From G963665975 sp963665975 (GTDB lineage Bacteria > Bacteroidota > Rhodothermia > Rhodothermales > Bin80), in contig OY762508.1 in the NCBI GenBank assembly GCA_963665975.1, positions 682,001 through 746,000 on the forward strand: a DNA stretch of 64,000 nucleotides, read 5' to 3'. Below are positions 18,371 to 27,200 of this stretch, piece after piece; within the stretch, counting starts at the first letter, position 1, and each line of letters starts with the position of its first letter. The notes below the pieces were generated by a model that did not search any database, was not told where the DNA came from, and saw only the letters and a program-made list of their open reading frames with translations. The position numbers and the translations under genes are program-made.

Positions 18371-18474
18371 AGCACTTCAGGTAGTCTACATACCGGAAAG
18401 TCGCACCGCAGGTGCAACAAGGCCACTGCCAGCGCCCCGACTGCAGCTTCTGGAGACAAGACGAACGAAATGGT

Positions 18475-18570
18475 CTAACGGTTCTTCTTCTTGTGTCGAT
18501 TCTTCCTAAGCCGCTTCTTGCGCTTGTGTGTGGCAATCTTGTGCCGTTTTCGTTTTCTGCCGCAGGGCAT
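18475..18570 (-). CDS. AURKAIP1/COX24-domain mini-protein (probable small-subunit ribosomal protein)
   Basis: A 31-residue, extremely basic protein: MPCGRKRKRHKIATHKRKKR, then LRKNRHKKKNR and TAG. Nineteen or so of 31 residues are Lys, Arg or His. The sequence matches the AURKAIP1/COX24 family, which includes the mitochondrial ribosomal protein mS38 and the bacterial bS22-type small-subunit protein, and near-identical proteins occur across Bacteroidota. The start is fixed by a strong AGGAGG placed 9 bases before the ATG, the best ribosome site in this part of the window. A longer frame at 18357-18578 in another phase overlaps it but has no ribosome site and no family, so it is a shadow. It lies upstream of the YtxH gene on the same strand. 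Confidence 0.82.
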   Translation of the reverse strand: MPCGRKRKRHKIATHKRKKRLRKNRHKKKNR

Positions 18571-19107
18571 ACGAGCATTCCTCCTGATTGAGAATAAGAC
18601 TAGCTAATAACCCAACGAATTTGGGGTAGGAAGGTTTCGTGACTCGGTACTCAAATACTGCCAGCAGTGAAATTGGGCGAACCGTCCGATCTCGCCGCAA
18701 AAGCCTTTGACGACTGGGATATTCGCAAAGTCCAGTGCCCTAATTCCTGGGCAATCATGGCGCGTCCCATAACATCATTCCGGTAGACCGCATCCTGTAT
18801 GATGCCTGAATGTTTCACGATTCGGCTTAGCTTGCGCCAGGGGAAAGTCCAGTTCGCCGTCACGCTCGCACTGGGGTTTGACGTGTACCCATACGGCGAG
18901 CGACACTCGGCTGATACTGCTATTCCCAAGACCCTTGGTCCGAGCCACATTCACCGGCATAAACAGCAACCTGAGGCTCGCCCCGTGTTGCTGGCAGTCT
19001 CCAATCTCGCGCCGGTGGACTACCGTTGCTTGACTAAACACATCCTTGCCCCGAAGCCGCTGTTTGAGTAGGTGCATCAGTGAACCACCCAGGGCAATAG
19101 CGCCATC
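18571..19107. other. Gene-free stretch
   Basis: About 540 bases without a recognisable gene. Open frames of 90-100 codons exist on both strands (for example 18651-18950 minus and 18799-19071 plus) but their sequences have no family resemblance and they overlap each other. The end near 18571 carries the ribosome site and presumably the promoter of the mini-protein gene. Confidence 0.45.
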
Positions 19108-20616
19108 TCACTTTGGCAACTCACTGATCCCGAAGCGCTCAATGGCCTCCAGCGTCTCCCGTACATCGTTCCACGTTGTGTTGTGATTCAAGATGCAGAA
19201 TCTTAGTGCAAACGTCTTCCGCAACAGTGTCGATGAAACGAACGCACGGTCCTCCCAGAAGATGTGCGCCAATACCGCACTGTTAATCTTTTCCAACGCA
19301 TTCTCATCAAGCTCGACGTTCGCTGGATTGACCCGAAAGCACACGATGCCCAGCGACGCAGGGTTGAGAGGCTCAAGGATAGTGCTTTGCCTACAGTACT
19401 GCTCGGCGCGCATGGCCAACTGCATCCCCCTTAACACAGCTCGCCGAAACGCCCCCATTCCAAAGGTCTGGATAGACATCCAGACCTTAAGCGATCGAGC
19501 GGCACGACTCAATTGCATACCGCGGTCTGCAAAGTTTGGGTGGGCCTTTCCCCAAATAGTATCCTGTAGGATGTCGTTACGCATTGCAAACACATTCTCA
19601 AGCGTGCTTACGTCCTTTACCATAAGGCAACCCGCCTCGTATGGCTGGAAAAACCACTTGTGAGCGTCCATCCCTATCGAGTCGGCGCGATGTATCCCGT
19701 GCAGAAGTTCTTTCCCCTCCTCCGTTATGACGGCGAAACCACCGTACGCTGCATCAACGTGCAGCCAAATATTTTCCGACTCGCAGAAGTCCGCCATGGC
19801 ATCCATCGGATCAATCGTCCCCGTGCTACCGGTTCCAGCGGTAGCCACCACTGCTATTGGATTGAACCCGTTGGCACGGTCGACTTCTACGGCGCGCTTG
19901 AGCGCCTCCACATCCATGCGGAAGCTCTCGTTACTCTCAATGATGCGAATGCATTCGGCCCGTATCCCACTGATCCTCGCGGCGCGGATCAGTGAGCCAT
20001 GGCTCTGGTCGCTCATGTAGATGGTAGCGCGCTCCGGGTAACCTGCCGCTTCTCTCGCCGCTACCAGGGCCTCAAGGCTGGCAGCCGAGCCACCACTCGT
20101 AAACAGTCCACCGGCCTTCTCTGGGTAGCCGAGCCACTGCCGAATCCAGTCAACCACCACCAGTTCACATTGACTCGGACCACTTGCAACAAGCCAGGTG
20201 CACTGGTTTATGTTGTACCCGGATGACATGAATTCGGCAAGCACTGCGGGCCATAGAGGCGACGACGGAATGAATCCGAAGAACCTCGGATGGTCAAGTC
20301 GCGCAGCAAAGGAGAGGATGTCTTCTGCTGCCCGTTGAAGGACATCTTCGGCTGGTCGCCCGTCTTCGGGAGGATCTTCCTTCAGGCGACTCTCCAGTCC
20401 CTGCCGGAATTCTCCGTCCCAGGAGTTTTCCAACGGAAGGCGGACAGTTCTTTCTACTACTAACTCGGCCGCTTTCTGTGCGAGTGCAAGCATGACGTCG
20501 GGTTCCACCCGAAAGTCATCACTCATCTCGTGAAGCATTTCGTTGGTAGCCTGTGGATTCATACCAAATTTCGGGTCCGAAGGAGTCTGAGGCATACTTC
20601 CTTGTGGGGCTCCCAT
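19108..20616 (-). CDS. PLP-dependent amino acid decarboxylase (group II, aromatic-amino-acid type)
   Basis: A 502-residue fold-type I pyridoxal-phosphate enzyme. The Schiff-base Lys320 lies in GMDAHKWFFQPYEAGC and the Asp that pairs with the pyridine nitrogen (D288) in WLHVDAAYGG. The phosphate-binding TSGGSAAS lies at about 173 and the stacking His in SDQSHGS near 206. NINQCTWLVASGPSQCELVV and FFGFIPSS are group marks. The group decarboxylates aromatic amino acids, glutamate or related substrates to amines. Substrate is not decided by the visible residues, though the HKW and Phe-Gly-Phe patterns lean to the aromatic type. I take the ATG at 20616, which has GAGGG at good spacing. The GTG at 20637 and ATG at 20595 are alternatives. 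A decayed copy of its 3' end lies 1.9 kb away (21069-21250). Confidence 0.88.
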   Translation of the reverse strand: MGAPQGSMPQTPSDPKFGMNPQATNEMLHEMSDDFRVEPDVMLALAQKAAELVVERTVRLPLENSWDGEFRQGLESRLKEDPPEDGRPAEDVLQRAAEDILSFAARLDHPRFFGFIPSSPLWPAVLAEFMSSGYNINQCTWLVASGPSQCELVVVDWIRQWLGYPEKAGGLFTSGGSAASLEALVAAREAAGYPERATIYMSDQSHGSLIRAARISGIRAECIRIIESNESFRMDVEALKRAVEVDRANGFNPIAVVATAGTGSTGTIDPMDAMADFCESENIWLHVDAAYGGFAVITEEGKELLHGIHRADSIGMDAHKWFFQPYEAGCLMVKDVSTLENVFAMRNDILQDTIWGKAHPNFADRGMQLSRAARSLKVWMSIQTFGMGAFRRAVLRGMQLAMRAEQYCRQSTILEPLNPASLGIVCFRVNPANVELDENALEKINSAVLAHIFWEDRAFVSSTLLRKTFALRFCILNHNTTWNDVRETLEAIERFGISELPK

Positions 20617-21068
20617 CAATCGTCCCTCGAAGGGCACATCCAGATTACATTATATGAATAACCCAACCGATTCCAATCTCCGCCCGCTCGTTACACGCGA
20701 GGCGGCCTTCCACACCCCGGGCGAACTGGTGCGCATCGCATGCTCCAGGCAACCGCGACTGCTCCAATTCAGCGGCCGCCAGAGAGAACTCCGTTTTCCT
20801 GGGCAGACGATACTAATGAATAGAAAGACAAATTGCTCAGGCAGTTGCCGATATGAAGACAAATGCAAGCAATGGGAATTATACGCCTACTTGCACAAAC
20901 TGGGAACCGTATGGAATTGTCACATATACGCATCTATTATTAAGACGCTTGTATATGGGCGCGCGAGCTTGCGAAAGGCAAAGTCCGACTGACTGGACGC
21001 GTTCTTGGGCGAGCAGGCAGAGCGGCGACGCTAAGAGGCGTGCAGAGTCCATGCACAGTCGTACTCTA
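20617..21068. other. Gene-free stretch upstream of the decarboxylase
   Basis: About 450 bases holding the presumed promoter of the decarboxylase gene near 20640-20700 and otherwise no recognisable gene. It separates the intact decarboxylase from the decayed fragment of a second copy, so it may be the remains of rearranged DNA. Confidence 0.45.
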
Positions 21069-21250
21069 CAGCTCGCTGATCCCGGAGCATTCGATGACCT
21101 ACAGCGTCTCCCGTACTTCATTCCATGTTGTGTTGTATTTCATGATGCAGGATCTTGGAGCACACTTTTTCCGCAACATGGTCAATGAATTACACGCACG
21201 GTCCTCCCCGAAAGAAAGATGAGACGCAAACCGCACTATTAATCTTTTTC
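21069..21250 (-). pseudogene. Decayed duplicate of the 3' end of the decarboxylase gene
   Basis: This stretch aligns base by base with 19119-19299, the last 60 or so codons of the intact decarboxylase, in the same orientation. Shared runs include CAGCGTCTCCCGTAC, GTTGTGTTGT, TTCCGCAACA and GCACGGTCCTCCC, with scattered substitutions and small length changes between them. The copy contains frame-breaking changes and is only the tail of a gene, so it cannot be expressed as an enzyme. It ends exactly where the lipoprotein gene begins to be recognisable, and its sequence appears to provide the last few codons and the stop of that gene. The simplest reading is an old tandem duplication of the decarboxylase followed by loss of most of one copy. 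Confidence 0.85.
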
Positions 21251-21634
21251 AATCAATATGGCGATGGCCGCACGCCTTAGACTCTTACTGGTCAGAGCCG
21301 GGTTATGAGGTATGATCTTGATGCCTGCAAGCTCTTCATTTCCTACGATGATGGCATTTGCACCCATGTCTCCTGCTGCCGTGCGTAACTCGTCGAGTAG
21401 TTGCGCTCTGGTTGTGTAGTACGTGTTTTCGTGTTTCCCGGATAGAATGGCTACTCGTCTATGTTCGGGCACTTCATCTTCCTGAAAAAAGACGTTAACT
21501 GCTTCCATTGGAACTGGAGGAAGATTGTGAATCAGGACGGACTTGGAAACAGGGATACACCCGGCTATTGGCACCACATGCGCAAGCCAGAGTACAACAG
21601 GTATTTGAGCAAGAATTGAGCGGCGACTGTTCAT
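21239..21634 (-). CDS. Small lipoprotein, function unknown
   Basis: A 131-residue protein with a lipoprotein signal: basic start (MNSRRS), hydrophobic core, and a lipobox-like VPIAGC with Cys26. The mature part has alternating beta and alpha segments and the patterns VNVFFQEDEVPEHRRVAIL, LLDELRTAAGDMGANAIIV and a basic C-terminus. This beta-alpha layout with ELRxxAxxxGANAI occurs in several small periplasmic lipoproteins of unknown role. I cannot name the family. The last codons (Ile-Glu-Lys-Asp) and the stop lie inside the decayed decarboxylase fragment, so the C-terminus may have been altered by the rearrangement. The ATG at 21634 is the natural start. Confidence 0.62.
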   Translation of the reverse strand: MNSRRSILAQIPVVLWLAHVVPIAGCIPVSKSVLIHNLPPVPMEAVNVFFQEDEVPEHRRVAILSGKHENTYYTTRAQLLDELRTAAGDMGANAIIVGNEELAGIKIIPHNPALTSKSLRRAAIAILIEKD

Positions 21635-22548
21635 GGGCTTGACTCTGTAATCTTGACGGCCAAGTAGTGCTTACTAGGAAATAGCGGCTCCCCTGAGCAT
21701 GGCAAATAACATTTCAGATTGGACAAGAAGTTCCTGGACAGGAGTCATAACGACAACAGATGTAAGCAATGCCTGTATGCTCCAAGCGAACGTGAATACT
21801 TCTTCCGACGGAAGTTGAACACGATTGCGAACACATCGGACTGGCCATGATCGTAGTTGGAGATGGCATGAGGATTGTCTGCGGTGTGCAATAGTTATGC
21901 TAATTCTCACAGCTATTGTGACTCTCCTCCACCAATCGAATCTGATGCCCACAATGTGACTCTCAGACAGAAGCTGCGCTGCTCGGATCAGACGTGTAAC
22001 CGAATTTCCGGTTATTGGCGCTCCAGCATCGTCAAGCAGCTGTCAGGAAGCGCATGACGCACTGTTGTGGGATGGAGAATGGTGGCGCGCATGTCTCCAC
22101 GCCAGTTGCAACGGCTGATTTCTCCTGGAAGCTCAAGCCATTACCGGCAGTACAGGAAGTATGTAATGCCCTTGTGAACACGCGGCGCTCCGAGATAGCG
22201 TGAGCAGTGGCTACATCCCGTACCTTCCCTTAGTTTTGGGCATTGTAACGCACCCCGCAACCTGATCAGCGTGCAACGTGCGAAAAAAGCCGCTTGCATC
22301 AGCGCCTCCTTTAGTATTTTGTTCCTATTGACATGTGCACCCGCACTTCACATGTGGCCCGGCGGTCTGGTTTCACAATGAACAAATGAATGACAGTAAT
22401 CATGCTGCGATCCCGTGCGAGCATTGCGTCCTGTGCCACTTCAACGAGTCGACGTTGGCCGTATACCAGGCGGCCTATCAATGTCATCATGAGAAATTCA
22501 ATCTCTGACAGGACGCATGCGAGACGAATCCGTGGCTGCTACACCGCC
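21635..22548. other. Long gene-free stretch upstream of the TolC-type gene
   Basis: More than 900 bases with no recognisable gene. Short frames such as 21674-21952 (minus) lack family resemblance. At 22328-22333 there is a TTGACA, and ACATGTG...CACATGT forms an inverted repeat just after it, which might be a promoter and operator for the outer membrane gene, although no good -10 element follows. Confidence 0.4.
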
Positions 22549-23895
22549 ATGCAGTGTGGCCTGATCATACCCGATCCACCACAGTGCAATCGTGGCTTTC
22601 TACGGACCGGAACGGTAATATTGTGCTTGTTGGCAGTGTCCGGCCTGCAGGTGGTGGGGCAACCCGTTCAGGTTCCCGAACAACTGACTTTTTCCGAGGC
22701 GCTGGAGATTGCCGAGACGAACAACCCGACATTCCGCGCTGTGACAAGCCTGCTTGAACTGGCACGGGCGGACCGGCGTGAGGCAGGAGCTCCACCGAAT
22801 CCATTCCTGGAGGTTGAGGGGGAAGAGTACGCGGGGTTTGCGAATAATCCTCCCTCATTTTGGGACGGCCAGGCATTGATTGTTCGGCTTGAACAGGAAT
22901 TGGAGGTCGGCGGCCAGCGCGGCCACCGGCGGAGAGTTGCGGACGCAGCGATCACGGTGGCTCGGTATCAGGTTGCGGACGCTCGGCGAACACTTTTAGC
23001 GACAGTCGGCCACGCTTATCTCGGACTCGCGTTGACGCAGGCCGACCAGTCACTGGCGCGTGATGCGCTACGTAATATTGAGCAAATCATTCAGGTAACC
23101 GAAGTCCGATACAACTTGGGAGAGGTGGCCGGTACCGATCTGCGCCGCCTGCAGATAGAACGCCTGCACTTTGTGGAAGAGTTGTTCCGGACTGATCTCG
23201 CGATCGGCGATGCGCGCATTGCATTGTTGCAGGTGCTCGGGGCTGCGGATCCAGGACAAATGATTGCGGCCATCGATTCACTGGACACGCCACCGATGGT
23301 CGATCCAACCGGTCGACTGATCGCTTCAACGCAGGGTGTGGCTGTCGAGCTGGACTCTCTGCACGCAATTGCCCTGGAGCGACGACCGGATTTCCTTGGT
23401 GTCCGTCATGAGCGCGCGCGGGCGGCGGCGGCTGTCAGACTCCAGCGCGCACGCACGATTCCGAATCTTACCGTCGGATGGGGGTACCGACGAAGCTTCG
23501 GCGACCATGCGATGGACTTTGCGATCGGCGTACCCCTGCCTCTGTTTGGTCTGAATCCAGGTGGCGTGCAGCGTGCTGAGGCAGAATTGCGGCGCGTCGA
23601 GTCAATGGAGGCTGCGGCGCAATCTATCGTGCGCAGCGACGTGGAACGGGCCAATCGTGCGGTGATTATCAGCGCAGAACGCGTCAGTAGTATAGAGGAA
23701 AAGTATGAAGGTGACGTGACTGAATTGTTAGGCCTTGTCCGGGCTTCCTGGGAAATCGGGGAATCAAGCTTGTTAACATTGTTGGATGCGGAGCGCGAAT
23801 ATCTGGCTACGCGTAAGGTGCGGAATGAGATACTACACGCCTTGCGTAGTAGCATGGTAGATCTGGCGACAGCCGTGGGTATTCCTCCGCGCTGA
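22549..23895 (+). CDS. TolC-family outer membrane efflux protein (CzcC/CusC-like)
   Basis: A 448-residue outer membrane channel component. After a signal peptide (about 15-37, TGTVILCLLAVSGLQVVGQ) come the two repeats of the OEP fold: LTFSEALEIAETNNPTFRA at the start of the first and HAIALERRPDFLGVRHERARA at the start of the second, each followed by long coiled-coil helices (RRVADAAITVARYQVADARRTLLATVG; AEAELRRVESMEAAAQSIV). The wording EVRYNLGEVAGTDLRRLQIE and SLLTLLDAEREYLATRKVRNE is that of CzcC/CusC partners in metal or drug efflux. I chose the ATG at 22549. The frame is open upstream to 22390, but the extra 53 residues are Arg/Ser-rich and unlike a signal peptide. Unusually, no periplasmic adaptor or RND pump gene follows. 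Confidence 0.82.
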   Translation: MQCGLIIPDPPQCNRGFLRTGTVILCLLAVSGLQVVGQPVQVPEQLTFSEALEIAETNNPTFRAVTSLLELARADRREAGAPPNPFLEVEGEEYAGFANNPPSFWDGQALIVRLEQELEVGGQRGHRRRVADAAITVARYQVADARRTLLATVGHAYLGLALTQADQSLARDALRNIEQIIQVTEVRYNLGEVAGTDLRRLQIERLHFVEELFRTDLAIGDARIALLQVLGAADPGQMIAAIDSLDTPPMVDPTGRLIASTQGVAVELDSLHAIALERRPDFLGVRHERARAAAAVRLQRARTIPNLTVGWGYRRSFGDHAMDFAIGVPLPLFGLNPGGVQRAEAELRRVESMEAAAQSIVRSDVERANRAVIISAERVSSIEEKYEGDVTELLGLVRASWEIGESSLLTLLDAEREYLATRKVRNEILHALRSSMVDLATAVGIPPR

Positions 23896-24371
23896 CCGCA
23901 AGGAGAAGCGGCAGTCCTAGGGGGTGCCGCCGGTTCCGAAGATTGCAATTGCCGTGGTGTAACACGACGCACAGTTGCGCACCTGCGATACAAGGCCTGG
24001 GAGCATTCCTCATTGGAGCCCCGCGGATTTGCCTCCGATGCTGCAACAAACAACGCTGCGGTTGCCAGCGCGGAGCCGTGGCGCGGCCGAACGACTCACT
24101 ATGTCATGGAGCAAAGTCGCCGTATGGCTCCGGGTTTGCCTCGTTCCGAAATTCCTTCCACCTTGCATTGAAGAACTCTTTCTTTTTCAGGACTGCCTAC
24201 GCGACTGCGTCGAGTAAAGAAATGGCCCTTGCGAGCAGACGCATAGCAGAATTCTGGTAATCGAATCGGTAGCGTTGTGATGGTCTCATTTATATGTTAA
24301 GATTCTGTTAATTTGTACCTGGTTCTCACCTGACGACTAAGCTGGCTTCTAGCCTAAAATCACGAATCGCC
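23896..24371. other. Gene-free stretch after the TolC-type gene
   Basis: About 475 bases where a membrane-fusion-protein gene would be expected but none is recognisable in any frame. The sequence near 24290-24370 is AT-richer and may carry the promoter of the following secreted-protein gene. Confidence 0.45.
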
Positions 24372-26735
24372 ATGCCACGTGTGAAGCCGGCGGTCAACCC
24401 TCCCGGACCGCGACTGCAAGAGTTGGTGGAGGCCTCTTTGCGATCTGTATGCCGAATAGCCTGCAGGGTACGCTCAGTATCGAAGGCTCGGGCACCCGGT
24501 CCATGTCACATCTTGGCGCGGCTTGTCCTGGCGTTTATCGCAGTAGTCCTTCTGCCTCGGTTGACGCAGGCCCAGGGCACGCTTGAGGACGACTGGCGGG
24601 CCCTCGTGGCGCTCTACGACTCGACGAGTGGCGCAAGCTGGTGGGAAAGCGACAACTGGTCCAACGCAACCGACACGGCACCTGATGCGCAGACGCTCGA
24701 CAGTTGGTACGGAGTTACCGTGGACACGGCACTGGGCCGCGTTACCGAACTCAGACTTGAGAGCAACGGTCTTGCGAACAGCATCCCCTCGGAAATAGGC
24801 AATCTTTCCGAACTCAGGTACCTGAACCTGTGGAGCAATTTTCTGGAGGGCGAGATACCGGCCAAGATCTGGACTCTAACGAACCTTGAGGTGCTCATTC
24901 TTGGCGATAACACGGAACTGGGCGGGACGATTCCTCCCGAGGCGGGAAACCTTACCCAGCTGGACACGCTGGTCGTAAATTGGAGTAGGGTATCAGGTGC
25001 GGTACCCCTGGAACTGGGAAACCTCGTTAATCTGCGGTTGCTGGAGCTTCAGCAGAATCGACTTACAGGCGAAATGCCTGTAACCCTTACAAACTTGTCA
25101 AGGCTGGCCCACGTGAACATCGAGGGAGACCAGGAACTCTGCTATCCAAGGGTGGCGGACTTTCAAAACTGGCTGGGCCGCGTGAGCGAAGTATACGGCC
25201 CCTCATGTGCCATAGAGAACCTTCCGCCCCATACGGGCGCAAGAATTGGGTGCACCGCTGGGAAAGCAGCTGAATTCGACTGCGAAAGCATTGACCTGCT
25301 TTCCCATTTGCGGAGGACGGACATGGGAGCGGCATCCCGCATTTTGGTCAATGATATCTGGGGATGGACCGACCCTGAAACTGGTCGGGAATACGCACTG
25401 GTCGGAATGGAGAACAGCGTGGCGATAGTCGACGTGGCCGATCCGATTAGCCCGGTATACCTCGGTACGCTGCCATCGCATGATCCCGATGCTGTCGCCA
25501 TTTGGCGCGACATGAAGGTGTATCGTAATCACATGTACGTTGTTGCGGATGCTCAGGGCGCAAATAACGGGATGCAGGTATTTGATCTCACCCAATTGCG
25601 CGGGATTGATCGTAATAGCCTACCCGCCACACTTGTCGAAACCGCCAATTATCAGGGCATAGGCAGCGCTCATAACGTATTTGTCCACGAGGAAACGGGG
25701 TATGCATACCTGGCTGGCAGTCGGGGCGGAAATACCAATTGCGGTCTGGGACTGCATATTGTCGATATCCGGGATCCCGTGAGTCCGAAGTTTGCAGGTT
25801 GCCATGACGAGCCTGATGTAGGACGTTCCTTTAGCTCTGGATACGTACATGACGTGCAGTGCGTGACTTATCATGGGCCAGACGCGACCTACCACGGACG
25901 AGAAATTTGTGTGGCCTCAAGTGAAACGGCGATTAACATTGTGGACGTTACGGACAAGTCCAGCACAGTTTCTGTTGCCGTGATGAGGTATCCACTTGTT
26001 GCTTACGCCCACCAGGGATGGCTCACAGAAGACCATACATTCTTTATTGCCAATGACGAATTGGACGAACGTAACTTCCCTGACGGTTTTGGTGGCACGC
26101 GGACACTATTCTGGGACGTAGCGGACCTGGACGACCCGGTCCTCCTGCACGAGTATTTTGGCCCGGTGAAGACGATTGACCACAATCTGTACGTACGGGG
26201 CAATTACGCTTACCTCAGCAATTACGAAGCGGGACTGCGAATCCTCGACATTGAAGACATTGCGAATCCTGTCGAGATCGCCTATTTCGACACGGATCCT
26301 GTATCGAACCGGGTTTCGTTCGAGTACGGTGCGTGGAGCTCCTATCCTTACTTTGAGAGCGGAATCGTGGTGGTTAGCAGCATGGAGCAGGGCCTGTTTG
26401 TTCTGCAACCGAAGACGATTTCAATAATTGAGGCCGAGCAGGACGCTGAGTTGCCCCACGACTTCGTCCTGCATGGCAACCACCCGAATCCGTTCAATCC
26501 TTCGACCAGTATCACGTTTGATTTGCCGGCATCCACGGAGATAACCGTCCAGGTATTCGACATGCAGGGTCGATCGGTCCTGGCTCTTCCGGGTCAGCGG
26601 TTTGAAGCCGGCGCCCGGCAATCAATCGAGCTTGACGGTGGGGGCCTTCCTTCCGGTCCTTATCTGTACCGCCTTACGGCCGTCATGGAGCGGCAGACCG
26701 TAACGCGAAACGGAGTAATGACCCTGCTGCGTTGA
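24372..26735 (+). CDS. Secreted leucine-rich-repeat / choice-of-anchor-B protein with T9SS C-terminal domain
   Basis: A 787-residue protein. The signal segment is at about 48-67 (LVLAFIAVVLLPRLTQAQG), so the true start may be nearer to it than the ATG at 24372. Residues about 75-235 are plant-type leucine-rich repeats (for example NLSELRYLNLWSNFLEGEIP and NLTQLDTLVVN). Residues about 285-690 are a choice-of-anchor-B beta-propeller-like domain with repeated VDVADPISPVYLGTLP-type blades (IVDVAD, IVDIRDPVSPKF, ILDIEDIANPVEIAYF), sometimes called LVIVD repeats. The C-terminus has HPNPFNPSTSITFDLPAS and SGPYLYRLTA, the T9SS type A sorting domain. It should be a cell-surface or released protein. 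The ligand is unknown. No operon partner is visible. Confidence 0.88.
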   Translation: MPRVKPAVNPPGPRLQELVEASLRSVCRIACRVRSVSKARAPGPCHILARLVLAFIAVVLLPRLTQAQGTLEDDWRALVALYDSTSGASWWESDNWSNATDTAPDAQTLDSWYGVTVDTALGRVTELRLESNGLANSIPSEIGNLSELRYLNLWSNFLEGEIPAKIWTLTNLEVLILGDNTELGGTIPPEAGNLTQLDTLVVNWSRVSGAVPLELGNLVNLRLLELQQNRLTGEMPVTLTNLSRLAHVNIEGDQELCYPRVADFQNWLGRVSEVYGPSCAIENLPPHTGARIGCTAGKAAEFDCESIDLLSHLRRTDMGAASRILVNDIWGWTDPETGREYALVGMENSVAIVDVADPISPVYLGTLPSHDPDAVAIWRDMKVYRNHMYVVADAQGANNGMQVFDLTQLRGIDRNSLPATLVETANYQGIGSAHNVFVHEETGYAYLAGSRGGNTNCGLGLHIVDIRDPVSPKFAGCHDEPDVGRSFSSGYVHDVQCVTYHGPDATYHGREICVASSETAINIVDVTDKSSTVSVAVMRYPLVAYAHQGWLTEDHTFFIANDELDERNFPDGFGGTRTLFWDVADLDDPVLLHEYFGPVKTIDHNLYVRGNYAYLSNYEAGLRILDIEDIANPVEIAYFDTDPVSNRVSFEYGAWSSYPYFESGIVVVSSMEQGLFVLQPKTISIIEAEQDAELPHDFVLHGNHPNPFNPSTSITFDLPASTEITVQVFDMQGRSVLALPGQRFEAGARQSIELDGGGLPSGPYLYRLTAVMERQTVTRNGVMTLLR

Positions 26736-27200
26736 CGCGTAGCAGGCAGGTCTCGGGCGGCGAGGGACGTTACGGGTGATCAGTCGCTACCGATCGGGAC
26801 GGGGCATCAGCATGTGCCTGCCCAGTTGCCAGACGCTTCCACTACACGGCTTCCCGGTCATCCTCCGGCAGCCATGCCCGTGGTGCAGCATGACCCCAGG
26901 TCTACACCTTGTTTGGACTGGCCAACTTCTACCTGGCGCACAAGTAAATACTCGCTTTGGCGAAATGGGGGTGCCCTGTCCACCTTGTTTGCGTGTACAG
27001 GAATACAACAATACACCAATACAGGCACTGTAGCCCCAGCCATGAGACAAGCTTGCCACGGTTCGGGCCTCGTAGCCTCGCATAGTCCGAGTCAACCGCT
27101 TAGATCGGAGACTCCTTAGCCCAAGTTTAACATTTACCGGTGCTACGATTGCACAGGGAACGATTCGGGCCTCTTATGGCACTACCGTTAACGCTGATAT
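26736..27200. other. Gene-free stretch before the dead transposase
   Basis: About 465 bases with no recognisable gene. It probably contains one end of the decayed insertion sequence that follows, but I cannot see a clear terminal inverted repeat. Confidence 0.4.

Noticed and set aside
18357..18578. 73-codon minus-strand frame covering the mini-protein
   Set aside because: Different phase from the well-supported 31-residue AURKAIP1/COX24 frame; no family resemblance.
18651..18950. 99-codon minus-strand frame, considered as a degenerate gene
   Set aside because: No family resemblance; overlapped by frames on both strands; left as gene-free.
21674..21952. 92-codon minus-strand frame near the lipoprotein
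   Set aside because: No family, low protein-like composition, no ribosome site.
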